A program made the translations under genes and the position numbers. A model generated the notes under the pieces. That model had not been told where the DNA came from and searched no databases. It worked only from the letters and a program-made list of their open reading frames with translations. A stretch of 46,448 nt of DNA from a virus, in the IMG/VR virus record IMGVR_UViG_3300005511_000013, positions 1 to 46,448 of that record. The stretch is one strand, 5' to 3'. Below are positions 39,201 through 46,448 of the stretch, one piece after another (the first letter of the stretch is position 1; each line of letters starts with the position of its first letter).

Positions 39201-40279
39201 TGGGCGCCAAGAAGCGAGTTCCGCTGCACCAGAACCCGCGCGGCTTCGTCGAAGTCGATCCGACTGCGACCGAAGGCGCCATCCTGGGTGTGAACCTACG
39301 GGACTCGGCCGGCCGGGTGATTCGCCCGGAAGACGTGATCAACCAGCCCACCAGCGGTGGCGGCGGCACGAGCAGCATCGCCTCGACCATCTGGAAGCTG
39401 ATCCGCGAGATCCCGGCCAACATCCAGAAGCTGGCCGCGCTGATCGGCAGGGGCTTTGCCATCCGCCGCGACGACGGCGAGTGGGCGCTGCGCACGCTGC
39501 AGCCCGGGGACGGCATCGATATCGCCAACGGTGACGGCGAGGACGGTGACCCGACGATCAGCCTCGAGGACCTACCCAATTCGGGTGTGGGCGCGGCGCT
39601 GGTCAAGATCACTCGGGACGGGAAGGGAAGGGTAGAGGGCACGCAGCCCGCCAGCACCACGGACCTAGCCGAGGGGTCGAACCTCTACTTCACCGACGCG
39701 CGCGCCGACGCGCGGATCACGGCGCAGAAGGGGCAGCCGAACGGGTTGGCAACGCTGGGCGCTGATTCAAAGATACCCAGCGCCCAGCTACCCGCGATCG
39801 CGATCACAGAGACATTCGTCGTCGGCAGCCAGGCCGCGCAGCTGGCGCTGACCGCCCAGGAGGGCGATGTCGCCGTCCGCACGGATCTGTCGAAGTCCTA
39901 CATCAAGAACAGCGGCACCAGCGGCACGATGAGCGACTGGACCGAGCTGTTGGCGCCCAGCGGCGGTTCGGTGCTGAGCGTCAACGCCCGTACCGGCGCC
40001 GTCGTGGTCCCGGACTTCGTCATCAAGGCGACCGCACCAGTGGCGGGCGACTTTGGCCGAGCCATCATCGACGGCGACCGCTGGTTCAACAGCACGAACG
40101 GGGTGGACTACATCCGGGTCGCAGGCGCCTGGGTGCACGACAACGCGGCCGCGCTGAGCCGGTACATGCCGGCCTACCTCGCCAACGGCTCGCCCTCGCC
40201 GGTTCCGCTCAACGCTGACGGCACTGTGCCGGCGTACCTGGCAAACGGCGCCTCATCCCCATTCGCGACGCAGGCCTGA
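39200..40279 (+). CDS. Tail fibre, proximal part
   Basis: 359 residues; a basic N-terminus followed by a domain ending in RRDDGEWALRTLQPGDGIDI. The segment TDLAEGSNLYFTDARADARI is a common tail-fibre pattern. A Gly/Ser beta-rich shaft follows. The C-terminus repeats PAYLANG twice (about 328-334 and 345-351). It lies directly before the distal fibre gene, with one spacer base between stop and start. Likely attached to the tail hub. Confidence 0.75.
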   Translation: MGAKKRVPLHQNPRGFVEVDPTATEGAILGVNLRDSAGRVIRPEDVINQPTSGGGGTSSIASTIWKLIREIPANIQKLAALIGRGFAIRRDDGEWALRTLQPGDGIDIANGDGEDGDPTISLEDLPNSGVGAALVKITRDGKGRVEGTQPASTTDLAEGSNLYFTDARADARITAQKGQPNGLATLGADSKIPSAQLPAIAITETFVVGSQAAQLALTAQEGDVAVRTDLSKSYIKNSGTSGTMSDWTELLAPSGGSVLSVNARTGAVVVPDFVIKATAPVAGDFGRAIIDGDRWFNSTNGVDYIRVAGAWVHDNAAALSRYMPAYLANGSPSPVPLNADGTVPAYLANGASSPFATQA

Positions 40280-40280
40280 C

Positions 40281-41177
40281 ATGGCAGACATCATCCCCCT
40301 CAAGTTCCTGAAGACCACCGGCGGCGCGGTGGTAGCGCCGTCCGAATTGAACCCGGGCGACACCATTCCAAGCGCATACATCGGCGGGCTGATCGGCAGC
40401 AACATGCTCATCAACTGCGGCGTGCCGGTGATCAACCAGCGCGGGTTCGCTGGCGGCGCGCTTGCCGCGGGCGTGTATGGCTACGATCGCTGGAAGGCCG
40501 GCACAGGCGGCTGCAATGTAACCATCAACACCACGACAGGGGTGTTCACGCACACCAGCGGCCCGCTGGTCCAGGTCGTGGAATCCCCTGAGGCGGCGTG
40601 GGGAGTTCCGGTCACCCTGAGCGTTGAAAGCCCATCCGGCGCCATTTCGGTAAACATCGGCGGAACCACAGGCTCCATCACCGCCGGGACGGGCCGTCGC
40701 AGCGTCACGCTGACCCCCACCGGAAGCGGCCACATGACCGTGCAGCTGACCGCGGCAGGCGTCACCTACAGCGCCCCACGGCTTGAACGCGGCAGCGTGG
40801 CCACGGCCCCGGAGTACCGGCCGGCCGGCGTGGAACTGATGCTCTGCCAGCGCTACTACGAGAAGAGCTACGACCTCGCGGTCTTCCCAGGCACTGCCTC
40901 GGCGTTTGGCCGATGCGGCGAGTTCCTTGGCATCACGCCGCGCAACACCGCTAACTCGTTGCTGCAGCGGTTCATGGTTCAGAAGCGAGTCACACCCGCA
41001 GTAACTGTGTACGCCTCCGAGACTGGCGCGGTTGGAAATATCTCCCAGGAAAACGGGAGCAACGCCGCAATCAATTCAATCTCGGCGTCCGGGCACACAG
41101 GTTTTCAGGTCACCTATACCAACGGTTCGGGGCGTTACGGCGCATCGTTCCACTACGTCGCGGATGCGGAGCTCTGA
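40281..41177 (+). CDS. Tail fibre, distal receptor-binding part
   Basis: 298 residues. An N-terminal segment, beta-rich middle (SVESPSGAISVNIGG, TLTPTGSGHMTVQL), then CQRYYEKSYDLAVFPGTAS, the signature of many fibre tips, and a C-terminal sandwich (HTGFQVTYTNGSGRYGASF). Likely the host-recognition tip. Host range is probably set here. Confidence 0.72.
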   Translation: MADIIPLKFLKTTGGAVVAPSELNPGDTIPSAYIGGLIGSNMLINCGVPVINQRGFAGGALAAGVYGYDRWKAGTGGCNVTINTTTGVFTHTSGPLVQVVESPEAAWGVPVTLSVESPSGAISVNIGGTTGSITAGTGRRSVTLTPTGSGHMTVQLTAAGVTYSAPRLERGSVATAPEYRPAGVELMLCQRYYEKSYDLAVFPGTASAFGRCGEFLGITPRNTANSLLQRFMVQKRVTPAVTVYASETGAVGNISQENGSNAAINSISASGHTGFQVTYTNGSGRYGASFHYVADAEL

Positions 41178-41179
41178 CC

Positions 41180-41647
41180 ATGTATCAACTCACCCCCGAC
41201 CCGGACACCTTGCTCTGCCTCGAAACAGGCGCATGGATTCCGCGCGGCCATCCCTTGTGGCCGACCGAATGGCTGCTCACCCACATACCGGAGCCGGTGC
41301 CACCGCCGTACCTGCCGAACACCCCGGCGCATCATCGCGCCATCCGGGACGCGGCCTGGGCGTGGATGGCAGCGGTGGTGCAGGAGCGTGGTTACGACAG
41401 CATCGAGAGCTGCTGCAGCTACGTGACCAGCACGGTGCCGCGCTACAAGGCCGAAGCGCTGGCCATGGTGGCGTGGCGCGACGCGGTGAACCAGACGCTG
41501 GAGCAGCTCGTCCTGAATCCGCCGGCCGGCGTCGATACCTGGGAAGAGGTCCGGGCCCTGCTGCCGCAGCCAGAGACGTTCCCGTGGCCGGCAAAGGTCG
41601 ACCTGCCGCTCGATGGCGCTGAGCCGCCGATCCAGATAGGAGGCTGA
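41180..41647 (+). CDS. Tail-fibre assembly-like protein, 155 aa
   Basis: Pro/Trp-rich N-terminal part, then helices (AHHRAIRDAAWAWMAAVVQE) and AWRDAVNQTLEQLVLNPP, followed by LLPQPETFPWPAKV. The final Trp/Pro pattern is shared with tail-fibre assembly chaperones. Located two bases after the fibre gene. Confidence 0.65.
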   Translation: MYQLTPDPDTLLCLETGAWIPRGHPLWPTEWLLTHIPEPVPPPYLPNTPAHHRAIRDAAWAWMAAVVQERGYDSIESCCSYVTSTVPRYKAEALAMVAWRDAVNQTLEQLVLNPPAGVDTWEEVRALLPQPETFPWPAKVDLPLDGAEPPIQIGG

Positions 41648-41649
41648 GC

Positions 41650-41916
41650 ATGGCCTGGCCAGCATCTCCTGCAGTAGGTGACCGGTGGACCGAGTACGGC
41701 CGCACGTGGGTCTTCGACGGCAGCGGCTGGGGCCAGGTGATCGCGCCCATTGCTGGCGTGTCGGCGCTGCCGGTGCGCCTGCTGGCCGAGCTGGTCAGCC
41801 CGGCGGGCGACATCAACCGCCAGTTCCGGGTGACCGACGCCCCGGGCGGTGAGGCGATCGTCTACAGCGACGGGACCGACTACCGCCGCGTCTCCGACCA
41901 GAGCCCGGTGAAATAG
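41650..41916 (+). CDS. Small tail-region protein, 88 aa
   Basis: Begins MAWPASPAVGDRWTEYGRTW, with a beta pattern typical of short phage proteins carrying one Trp-rich repeat (WVFDGSGWGQV). Three bases after the previous stop. Possibly a fibre cap or small appendage; unassigned. Confidence 0.6.
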   Translation: MAWPASPAVGDRWTEYGRTWVFDGSGWGQVIAPIAGVSALPVRLLAELVSPAGDINRQFRVTDAPGGEAIVYSDGTDYRRVSDQSPVK

Positions 41917-41917
41917 C

Positions 41918-42667
41918 ATGGCCGATCTCAACCGCATCGCAGAAATTCGCGGCATGGCCCTGAGCATTGCCGATGACGGGGCGTCGGTCGCGCTCGGCGA
42001 GGGGTCATGCTTCCTTCCCAGCGGCCGGCGAATTATGACCGCGGGTGCCACCGCTGCCGTGCCTGCCGGCCAGGCCGTCGGCCTGCTCCACGCCTACGCC
42101 TACGAGGCCAGCAACAACGTGGCCGGCCTGGAGCTGTCCACCGTCGCGCCCTCGGCCGTCTACCGCGGCACCGCGCGCACCAAGGACGGCGATCCGACCA
42201 GGCGCTACCTCGCCACTGGCCGGGTCGAGACGGTCGGCAAGTTGCGCTCTGGCCGGCACATGACGGTCGGCGGGCGCGGCAACCAGGTGACGCTCTGGCG
42301 CGCAGCCTCCGCCGCCACCGTCCCGGTGCAGCTGCTGAATCTCAACATCCTGGCGCTGACCCCACCCGCGCAGCAGGTGCTGGACCTGTCCGGCCTGATC
42401 TCGCCGGCGGCCACCGCCGTGGATCTCAAGATCGCCAACCTGTCGAGCCTGACCGTGTACCTCGGGGTGCCTGCCATGGGCGCGCTCAGCCGGCTCAACC
42501 GCACCATGGACATTGGCCCGAACTCCACGATCACCGTGAGCTGCCTGCTCGATTCCGACCTGAAGGTGACCATGCTGCCGTCGGCAACGGGGCTGCTGGG
42601 CGCGGTGGTGGCCATCGGGATCGGCAACGTGCAGGTCGAAGTCCTGGGCTACGTGTTCGACCGGTAA
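41918..42667 (+). CDS. Virion or fibre-associated protein, 249 aa
   Basis: Beta-rich throughout, with Ala/Val/Thr repeats (AGATAAVPAGQAVGLLHAYA) and hydrophobic strands (VPVQLLNLNILALT, LKIANLSSLTVYLG). The absence of Cys clusters and the late position suggest an appendage protein. Unassigned. Confidence 0.6.
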   Translation: MADLNRIAEIRGMALSIADDGASVALGEGSCFLPSGRRIMTAGATAAVPAGQAVGLLHAYAYEASNNVAGLELSTVAPSAVYRGTARTKDGDPTRRYLATGRVETVGKLRSGRHMTVGGRGNQVTLWRAASAATVPVQLLNLNILALTPPAQQVLDLSGLISPAATAVDLKIANLSSLTVYLGVPAMGALSRLNRTMDIGPNSTITVSCLLDSDLKVTMLPSATGLLGAVVAIGIGNVQVEVLGYVFDR

Positions 42668-42708
42668 CCGTCGCAGCGTGTGAGCCCGGGCAGGGGTAGA
42701 GTGCCGGC

Positions 42709-42894
42709 ATGGACACCCCAGACAAGCCCGCGCCGGCCGACCGCCCGGACCCGACCAAGCTCCAGCCGACGCTGGGGCACCTGCTGCTGCCCGACAGCCG
42801 CACCCCTGAAGAGCAGCGCGCCGCGTCGCTCAAAGAGTCCGCTCGGCGCAAGGGCAGGGGGCGTGGGAAGTGGTGGGAGAGGGGCGGTTCGTGA
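42709..42894 (+). CDS. Possible small basic protein, 61 aa, last phage gene
   Basis: Pro-rich first half (PDKPAPADRPDP) and a basic C-terminus (SARRKGRGRGKWWERGG). Start ATG at 42709; the upstream AGGGGTAGAG is rather distant. Could bind nucleic acid, or be spurious. Confidence 0.45.
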   Translation: MDTPDKPAPADRPDPTKLQPTLGHLLLPDSRTPEEQRAASLKESARRKGRGRGKWWERGGS

Positions 42895-42906
42895 CGCCGA
42901 GATCCG

Positions 42907-42915
42907 TTCCGCAAT
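42907..42915 (+). repeat. Third TTCCGCAAT copy, right attachment arm
   Basis: Matches 158..166 and 177..185 exactly. Lies in the 123-base AT-richer stretch between the last gene and the attR core, where integrase and possibly IHF would bind. GATATATAA at about 42997..43005 is the most AT-rich part. Confidence 0.4.
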
Positions 42916-43017
42916 TTTATCGAAGCCCTTGTGCGCCAAGGGGTTTGACGTGTCGTTTGGACCAACACTGCGGAAGGGATATTTGCGTAAGCTGTTGATA
43001 TATAAGACTAGTCGCTC

Positions 43018-43071
43018 AAGACTTTTAATCTTTTGGTCGATGGTTCGAATCCATCACGGCCCACCAATTGC
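43018..43071 (+). repeat. attR core, 54-bp repeat with 3' tRNA-Lys remnant
   Basis: Identical to 67..120. It contains only the 3' part of the tRNA (anticodon arm to CCA) and no acceptor 5' strand, so no functional tRNA is made. The bases after 43071 are host DNA. Confidence 0.95.
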
Positions 43072-43082
43072 ATCAACGACTT

Positions 43083-43107
43083 AGGCGCCCGAGGGGCGCC
43101 TTTTTTT
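43083..43107 (+). terminator. Native tRNA-Lys terminator, displaced by the prophage
   Basis: AGGCGCCC and GGGCGCCT (8 bp) around GAG, followed by seven T residues. Before integration it lay 16 bases after the tRNA. It now also faces the convergent oxygenase gene. Confidence 0.85.
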
Positions 43108-43169
43108 GTGGTCGTGGAAAAATTGGCGGAAATATTGGGGTGTTTCACGCCTTCAACCTGCCGTCTGGC

Positions 43170-44096
43170 TCAGCGCCTGAAGCGCACGAAAGCGCGCTTG
43201 GCCAGGTACAGCAGGTTGCCCCCCAAACCGGCGTCCTGGGCCTTCCGCAGCGATGTGTTCTCGGCGTAGAGCGACATGATGTGCGCATCTCGTTGCCAGA
43301 TCAGATCGCGAATCTCGGCCACGTCCGCGCCGGCAAGCGTGTGCCCTTCGACGATCCGTTCGGGCAGCTGGCGCTTCACGTACAGGGTCGTGTGGCGGTC
43401 GACGATCTCGGCCTGCGGCCTCTCCTTGGTGTAGAAGTAGAGCGCAATGGAGCGGCGCGTCTTGCCTACATGTTCAGTGGGCAGCTGGATGGCGTTGAAG
43501 CCATGCCAGGAGCGCTCGGAGGTCTCAAAGAGGACGCCACGATTGAACGTGGGCGCGATGGACAGGTCCGGGCGTGCGGAGGCATGGGGATCCCGGAACA
43601 GTTCAAAGCACCCGCCCCAGTGCGGTTCCCATGTGGGATTGAGGTAGATGAGCAGGTTAAGACGCCGATGCCAGCGCTCGCTGGGGTGGTAGTTGAAATC
43701 CACATGCGGGTCCAGGCTCATCCCGCCGTGGTTCTCGTGGGTGCCGCCGCCCAGATACCACGGGTCGTACAGAAGGCCTTCGATGCCGGTGATGCGCGAT
43801 AGCAGCTTGAGGAACTGCGGGGTCTGGATCGCCGCATCCAGTGCGCGGAACGCCGGGCCCAAGCCGCGGATCTTTTCCATGGTGGATTTGCCACCAAGCT
43901 GGCCGTTGTCGCCCATCCGGTTCCCTTGTTCGAAGGAGGGGAACTCGACGTACAACCGATTCACGAAGTCGCGTTGAAAGAAGTCGTCGATCACCAGGTT
44001 TGGAAACGGCGGCGCGGATCTGAAGCGCGCGGCGATGCGACTTGCATCGGCAAGGATCTTTGGATTCAGGATGGAACCAAGGTCATGACTATCCAT
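43170..44096 (-). CDS. 2OG-Fe(II) oxygenase
   Basis: 308 residues. Iron ligands are visible: His131 and Asp133 in DPHVDFNYH and His198 in SERSWHGF, with Arg214/215 in TRRSIALYFY for 2-oxoglutarate. This is a prolyl-4-hydroxylase-type jelly-roll (about 30-225) with a C-terminal helical extension. Such enzymes occur in surface-glycan clusters, where they may hydroxylate a lipid or sugar; substrate unknown. Host gene, convergent with the displaced terminator. Confidence 0.85.
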   Translation of the reverse strand: MDSHDLGSILNPKILADASRIAARFRSAPPFPNLVIDDFFQRDFVNRLYVEFPSFEQGNRMGDNGQLGGKSTMEKIRGLGPAFRALDAAIQTPQFLKLLSRITGIEGLLYDPWYLGGGTHENHGGMSLDPHVDFNYHPSERWHRRLNLLIYLNPTWEPHWGGCFELFRDPHASARPDLSIAPTFNRGVLFETSERSWHGFNAIQLPTEHVGKTRRSIALYFYTKERPQAEIVDRHTTLYVKRQLPERIVEGHTLAGADVAEIRDLIWQRDAHIMSLYAENTSLRKAQDAGLGGNLLYLAKRAFVRFRR

Positions 44097-44314
44097 ACTT
44101 CACGGGTGCGGTGTTGCGCACCAGCCTCCACGAGTTGCGTTGGCCGTAATGGTACGGAGCGTTACTGTGTTGGTCCCCCGAAGGGATTTTATCGCGCCCA
44201 ACTTTCATCAACAGGCAGCGAAAAGAATGGCAGCGGCATGCTTCATGTTCCTATGTGCTAACTGCGCGGACCGGATTAGTGTGTCGTGCCTGGCCGCCCA
44301 TGCATCGAGACCAG
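44097..44314. other. Gap between oxygenase and small membrane gene
   Basis: No gene seen in 218 bases. It would hold the oxygenase promoter on the minus strand. Lower GC than the prophage. Confidence 0.4.
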
Positions 44315-44452
44315 CTACGGGCCAGACTTTGAAAAGATTCTGCTGAGAACGTCAGCTACCAGCTGACACAGGATGCACAGTGCCCATACGATCCCTAAGA
44401 AGATCGGGGTGAGCACCAGCAGTGACACAAAGATGAGGACAAGAATGCCCAT
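44315..44452 (-). CDS. Small membrane protein, 45 aa
   Basis: ATG at 44452, stop at 44315. One long hydrophobic span (residues 3-33, starting MGILVLIFVSLLVLTPIFLG) is followed by a charged end containing LVADVLSRIFSKSG. An AGAGGT site lies upstream. The C-terminal L-V/L-A-D motif is shared with the 51-aa gene nearby, suggesting paralogues. Not explained by any larger gene on either strand. Confidence 0.62.
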   Translation of the reverse strand: MGILVLIFVSLLVLTPIFLGIVWALCILCQLVADVLSRIFSKSGP

Positions 44453-44614
44453 CAGGTGGCTACCTCTACTGTTCTAAGGATCTAGATCTGCACCGGACGG
44501 TGGGTACGCCATGATTCTGATGGCGAGTTGCCAGGCCCACGTTCCCGGCGGGGTGATGTCGGCGACGACCACGTGCGCGGACTTGCTGATGCTCCTGCGG
44601 GTCTAGTGCCCGCG

Positions 44615-44770
44615 CTAGCGAGAGAATCGGCGGCGCATTCTGACCACCTCATCCGCAAGGATGTTCAGCACCATGAAGAGAAAGCCGGTGCGCCACATCA
44701 CCACGAGCAGGAAAGCAAGGACGACATACAGAGCCAGCATGCCAAGCAGTAGGGCGGAAAAGTTGTTCAT
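44615..44770 (-). CDS. Small membrane protein, 51 aa
   Basis: ATG at 44770, stop at 44615. Hydrophobic residues 4-25 (FSALLLGMLALYVVLAFLLV), then WRTGFLFMVLNILADEV and a basic tail RMRRRFSR. Same layout and orientation as the 45-aa gene and a similar C-terminal motif. Coding potential is supported by the hydrophobic pattern and positively charged end, but the ribosome-binding site is weak. Confidence 0.6.
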   Translation of the reverse strand: MNNFSALLLGMLALYVVLAFLLVVMWRTGFLFMVLNILADEVVRMRRRFSR

Positions 44771-45066
44771 GCGAAGAACTTACCACCGCTATGCGATGCA
44801 ACATTTTGCACGTGCACGATCGCGCCACTTACTCGGTTCAACAAGGGACACTTGCGACAGTTAGATATGAGCGAGTAGGTGGGCCGACGTACCTTCGCTC
44901 GTGATTGGTCAGTGCGGATGGCGGCGTAAGTCCGCCAATTTGGCGTCGCCGCTTCCGAATGCATCGCTGTGCGCCGTGAAGAATCGAACTTCCCAATCCG
45001 ATTTTTAAAAATGAGGTGTCGATCACTTCGAGGATTGTCGTGACCGGCTGGTCTGATGCGCTGATC
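44771..45066. other. Gap upstream of the small genes, after the acyltransferase
   Basis: 296 bases with no convincing gene. Contains a hairpin (GGCGG with CCGCC near 44919..44936) and AT-rich patches (TTTTTAAAAAT near 45000), probably holding the 3' end of the acyltransferase transcript and a promoter for the small membrane genes. Confidence 0.4.
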
Positions 45067-46176
45067 TCAGTGCTTTGCTCTGGCGAGAATCGGTGAACTC
45101 CAGTCCCACACCCGATTGCCAAAGGACGTCATGGGACGCTCCACGTAACGGTGAACTACGAGGGCTGTCACACAGCAGGTTGCCATTGTGCTGAAGACGA
45201 ATGCAGCGTTCGCGAAGCTGGTTCCTGTTGCATCTAGTGATCCCCAGGCGCGGCCTGACAGCGAAAGTACGAACGCGTGGGTCAGATGGAGCGAATAGGA
45301 CGCATCCCCGAGCCGAATCGCAATGCGCGGCGGCTTTATTCGCCCCTCGGCTTCCAGTCGAACAAGGCCAGCGACGACGAGGGCGGAGGGGAGCCCGAAC
45401 GCAACTACGCGAAATCCGTCAGTCTGTCCGTGGAATGGGTGGTCGGCCAGCCACATGCAGGTACCTGCCATCCAGATCAGTCCTGTGGTCAGTGCGCCCC
45501 ATGCATGGCGAGCGGATAGTGCTCTCCAATGGAGACCAGCAACCGCGCCTGCCATGAACTCCAGTGCCGACGGACTGATAAGCAGTTTCGGCCATGGCGT
45601 ATGTGTGGGGAGGAGCTGAAGTATGAGAAGTACGATTGCCCACATGGCGATCAAACGAGAAATTCGCGACCGCGAGCATACGACCATGGTGATCGCTGTC
45701 TTGGTGTAGACGAACAGCTCGTAGGTCAGCGTCTACCCGACGACAAGCATCGGCCCGCCTTCCTGGGGCAAAAGCAGTAGGGAATGAAGGATGCTCTTTT
45801 CGGCGATGCTGGCGTCAAGCGAATCAGGACGCACGATCAGCGCCAGCACGATGGCTGCAGAGCACAGCCAATAGAGCGGGAAGATGCGCAGCGCCCGGCG
45901 TCCAAGAAAGTCCAAAGCACCGGTGGTACTGCCCAATCGCCCGGCGGTGATTGTGGCGATGATGAAGCCGGATATGACGAAGAACACGTCCACCCCAGCG
46001 AACCCAAAGTGGGCGGGACCGCCAAAAAATGTTGCGCCGCCTCCATAGACGCTTTCTGCATGGACCAGGTGGTAGATCACGACCAATGCCGCCGCTATCG
46101 CGCGTAGCGCTTGAATCGATTGAAGGTGGCCCCCGCCCAATGGCGGACCGTGGGGCTTCGTCGCTGGGTGAGACAT
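45067..46176 (-). pseudogene. Acyltransferase-3 family gene interrupted by an in-frame amber codon
   Basis: One reading frame of 369 codons plus stop, broken at codon 148 by TAG (45733..45735). The family shows LQSIQALRAIAAALVVIYH with catalytic His36, FFVISGFI and, right after the stop, TLTYELFVY. In relatives the residue at the stop is Trp, so a TGG to TAG change explains it. The intact enzyme would be a multi-pass inner-membrane O-acyltransferase (OafA-type) acting on surface polysaccharide. ATG at 46176 chosen; a TTG at 46233 is the only longer start. Confidence 0.85.
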
Positions 46177-46390
46177 GTTTCGGGATGCTATGCGTACTGC
46201 GAGGGCGGCATCCTCTGGGGTCGGGGAGGGCAATGAAAGGCGAGATGCGACAGGGCGCGTTCTCGTTCCTGGGGTGCCTGGGTCGGTTGACCGGTGTCAT
46301 CAGGTGTGGGGCTGGTTGCGGCACGAAGCCAGCCACGCAGGGCGTGGCTCTACTACACTTGTTGCATCCCGGTAGCTCCCGGGCGCTGAC
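46177..46390. other. Divergent intergenic region between acyltransferase and epimerase genes
   Basis: 214 bases containing the SMAG repeat and, presumably, promoters for both genes. TTGCGG and TACACT-like segments are present near 46316 and 46354, too loosely spaced to call. Confidence 0.35.
46331..46353 (-). repeat. SMAG repeat (GTAG palindrome)
   Basis: On the minus strand GTAG is followed by one base and an 8-bp perfect stem (AGCCACGC with GCGTGGCT, loop AGG). This is the standard form of the abundant SMAG palindromes of Stenotrophomonas maltophilia, likely mobilised by REP-associated tyrosine transposases, and supports the host assignment. Confidence 0.75.
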
Positions 46391-46448
46391 ATGTGCTCTC
46401 CAGTGAAGATTCTCCTGACAGGAAGTTCAGGCCGGGTAGGTCGCGCCA
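46391..46448 (+). CDS. NAD-dependent epimerase/dehydratase-type protein, 5' end only
   Basis: Partial gene cut by the window edge. After an ATG (46391) or, more likely, GTG (46403), the frame reads VKILLTGSSGRVGRA, the TGxxGxxG Rossmann motif of extended short-chain dehydrogenases that modify nucleotide sugars. Divergent from the broken acyltransferase, in a polysaccharide context. Confidence 0.65.
   Translation, partial: MCSPVKILLTGSSGRVGRA

Larger units (their letters stand above)
67..43071. mobile_element. Complete temperate podovirus-like prophage
   Basis: Bounded by perfect 54-bp repeats, one lying in an intact tRNA-Lys gene. It contains integrase next to attL, a leftward recombination operon, an immunity region, a replication module, terminases, portal, scaffold, capsid, tail hub, ejection proteins, a lysis cassette and fibres in a standard order. 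No essential phage gene is visibly broken, so it may be inducible. The virion looks short-tailed: no tape measure, tail tube or baseplate gene is recognisable, while a gp10-like hub, a T7 gp13-like protein and several Ala/Gln-rich ejection-type proteins are present. Confidence 0.95.

Noticed and set aside
39200-42667. Diversity-generating retroelement acting on the tail fibre
   Set aside because: BPP-1-like podoviruses can carry one, but no reverse transcriptase gene or adenine-substituted template repeat was seen near the fibre genes.
43018-43071. Second tRNA-Lys gene
   Set aside because: Only the 3' half is present. The 5' acceptor and D arm are missing, so it is the attR remnant.
44511-44606. 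31-aa + strand frame beginning MILMASCQAH
   Set aside because: No ribosome-binding site, no hydrophobic or other pattern, and orientation opposite to the convincing small genes on both sides.
45687-45735. Frameshift between two acyltransferase genes
   Set aside because: The two open parts are in the same frame. A single TAG separates them, so this is a nonsense change, not a frameshift or two genes.
1-46448. CRISPR array
   Set aside because: No run of regularly spaced identical repeats was seen. The closest tandem units are the short GAACA repeats in the replication gene.

Overview
The window holds one complete prophage of about 43.0 kb (67..43071) inserted in the 3' half of a tRNA-Lys(UUU) gene. 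A short stretch of host chromosome from a surface-polysaccharide region follows it. The DNA is GC-rich, and a GTAG-tailed palindrome of the SMAG type at 46331..46353 points to Stenotrophomonas or a close relative (Lysobacteraceae/Xanthomonadaceae). The genus is inferred. The prophage boundaries are seen directly: a perfect 54-bp repeat at 67..120 and 43018..43071.

Left arm, transcribed leftwards (9418 to 186): a run of small unknown genes, then RecT annealing protein, YqaJ-type exonuclease, RdgC, several unknown genes, a C5-cytosine methyltransferase, a DUF4224 protein and the tyrosine integrase beside attL. Nearly all starts and stops overlap as ATGA, GTGA or TGATG, so this is one translationally coupled early operon.

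Immunity region (about 9470..10400): an XRE repressor with no S24 protease domain and a GTG-started partner gene lie between two divergent promoters. Each promoter carries two 14-bp operators of the form ATGCA-N4-TGCAT spaced 24 bp apart. The two control regions are inverted copies of one another. A Cro-like gene that appears to be leaderless starts the rightward operon.

Right arm, transcribed rightwards: CII-like regulator, O-like replication protein, DnaB-type helicase, a set of nin-like small genes (DUF551, DUF1367-like, zinc ribbon, DUF1364 and DUF1064 nucleases), a phage metallopeptidase, and the packaging and head genes (DUF2280 small terminase, large terminase, portal, scaffold, capsid). 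An Acb2/Tad1-type cyclic-nucleotide sponge sits between portal and scaffold. Adaptor, gp10-like tail hub, a T7 gp13-like GNAT-fold protein, several ejection proteins, a lysis cassette (holin, GH24 endolysin, overlapping Rz/Rz1) and tail-fibre genes complete a short-tailed (podovirus-like) temperate phage. No tape measure, sheath or long-tail gene was recognised.

A three-gene cassette on the opposite strand (36334..37418: membrane protein, lipoprotein, unknown protein) interrupts the late operon and is the best candidate for lysogenic conversion. On the host side of attR lie the displaced native tRNA terminator, a 2OG-Fe(II) oxygenase, two previously uncalled small membrane-protein genes (45 and 51 aa), an acyltransferase-3 gene broken by a single in-frame amber codon, and the start of an NAD-dependent epimerase-type gene.
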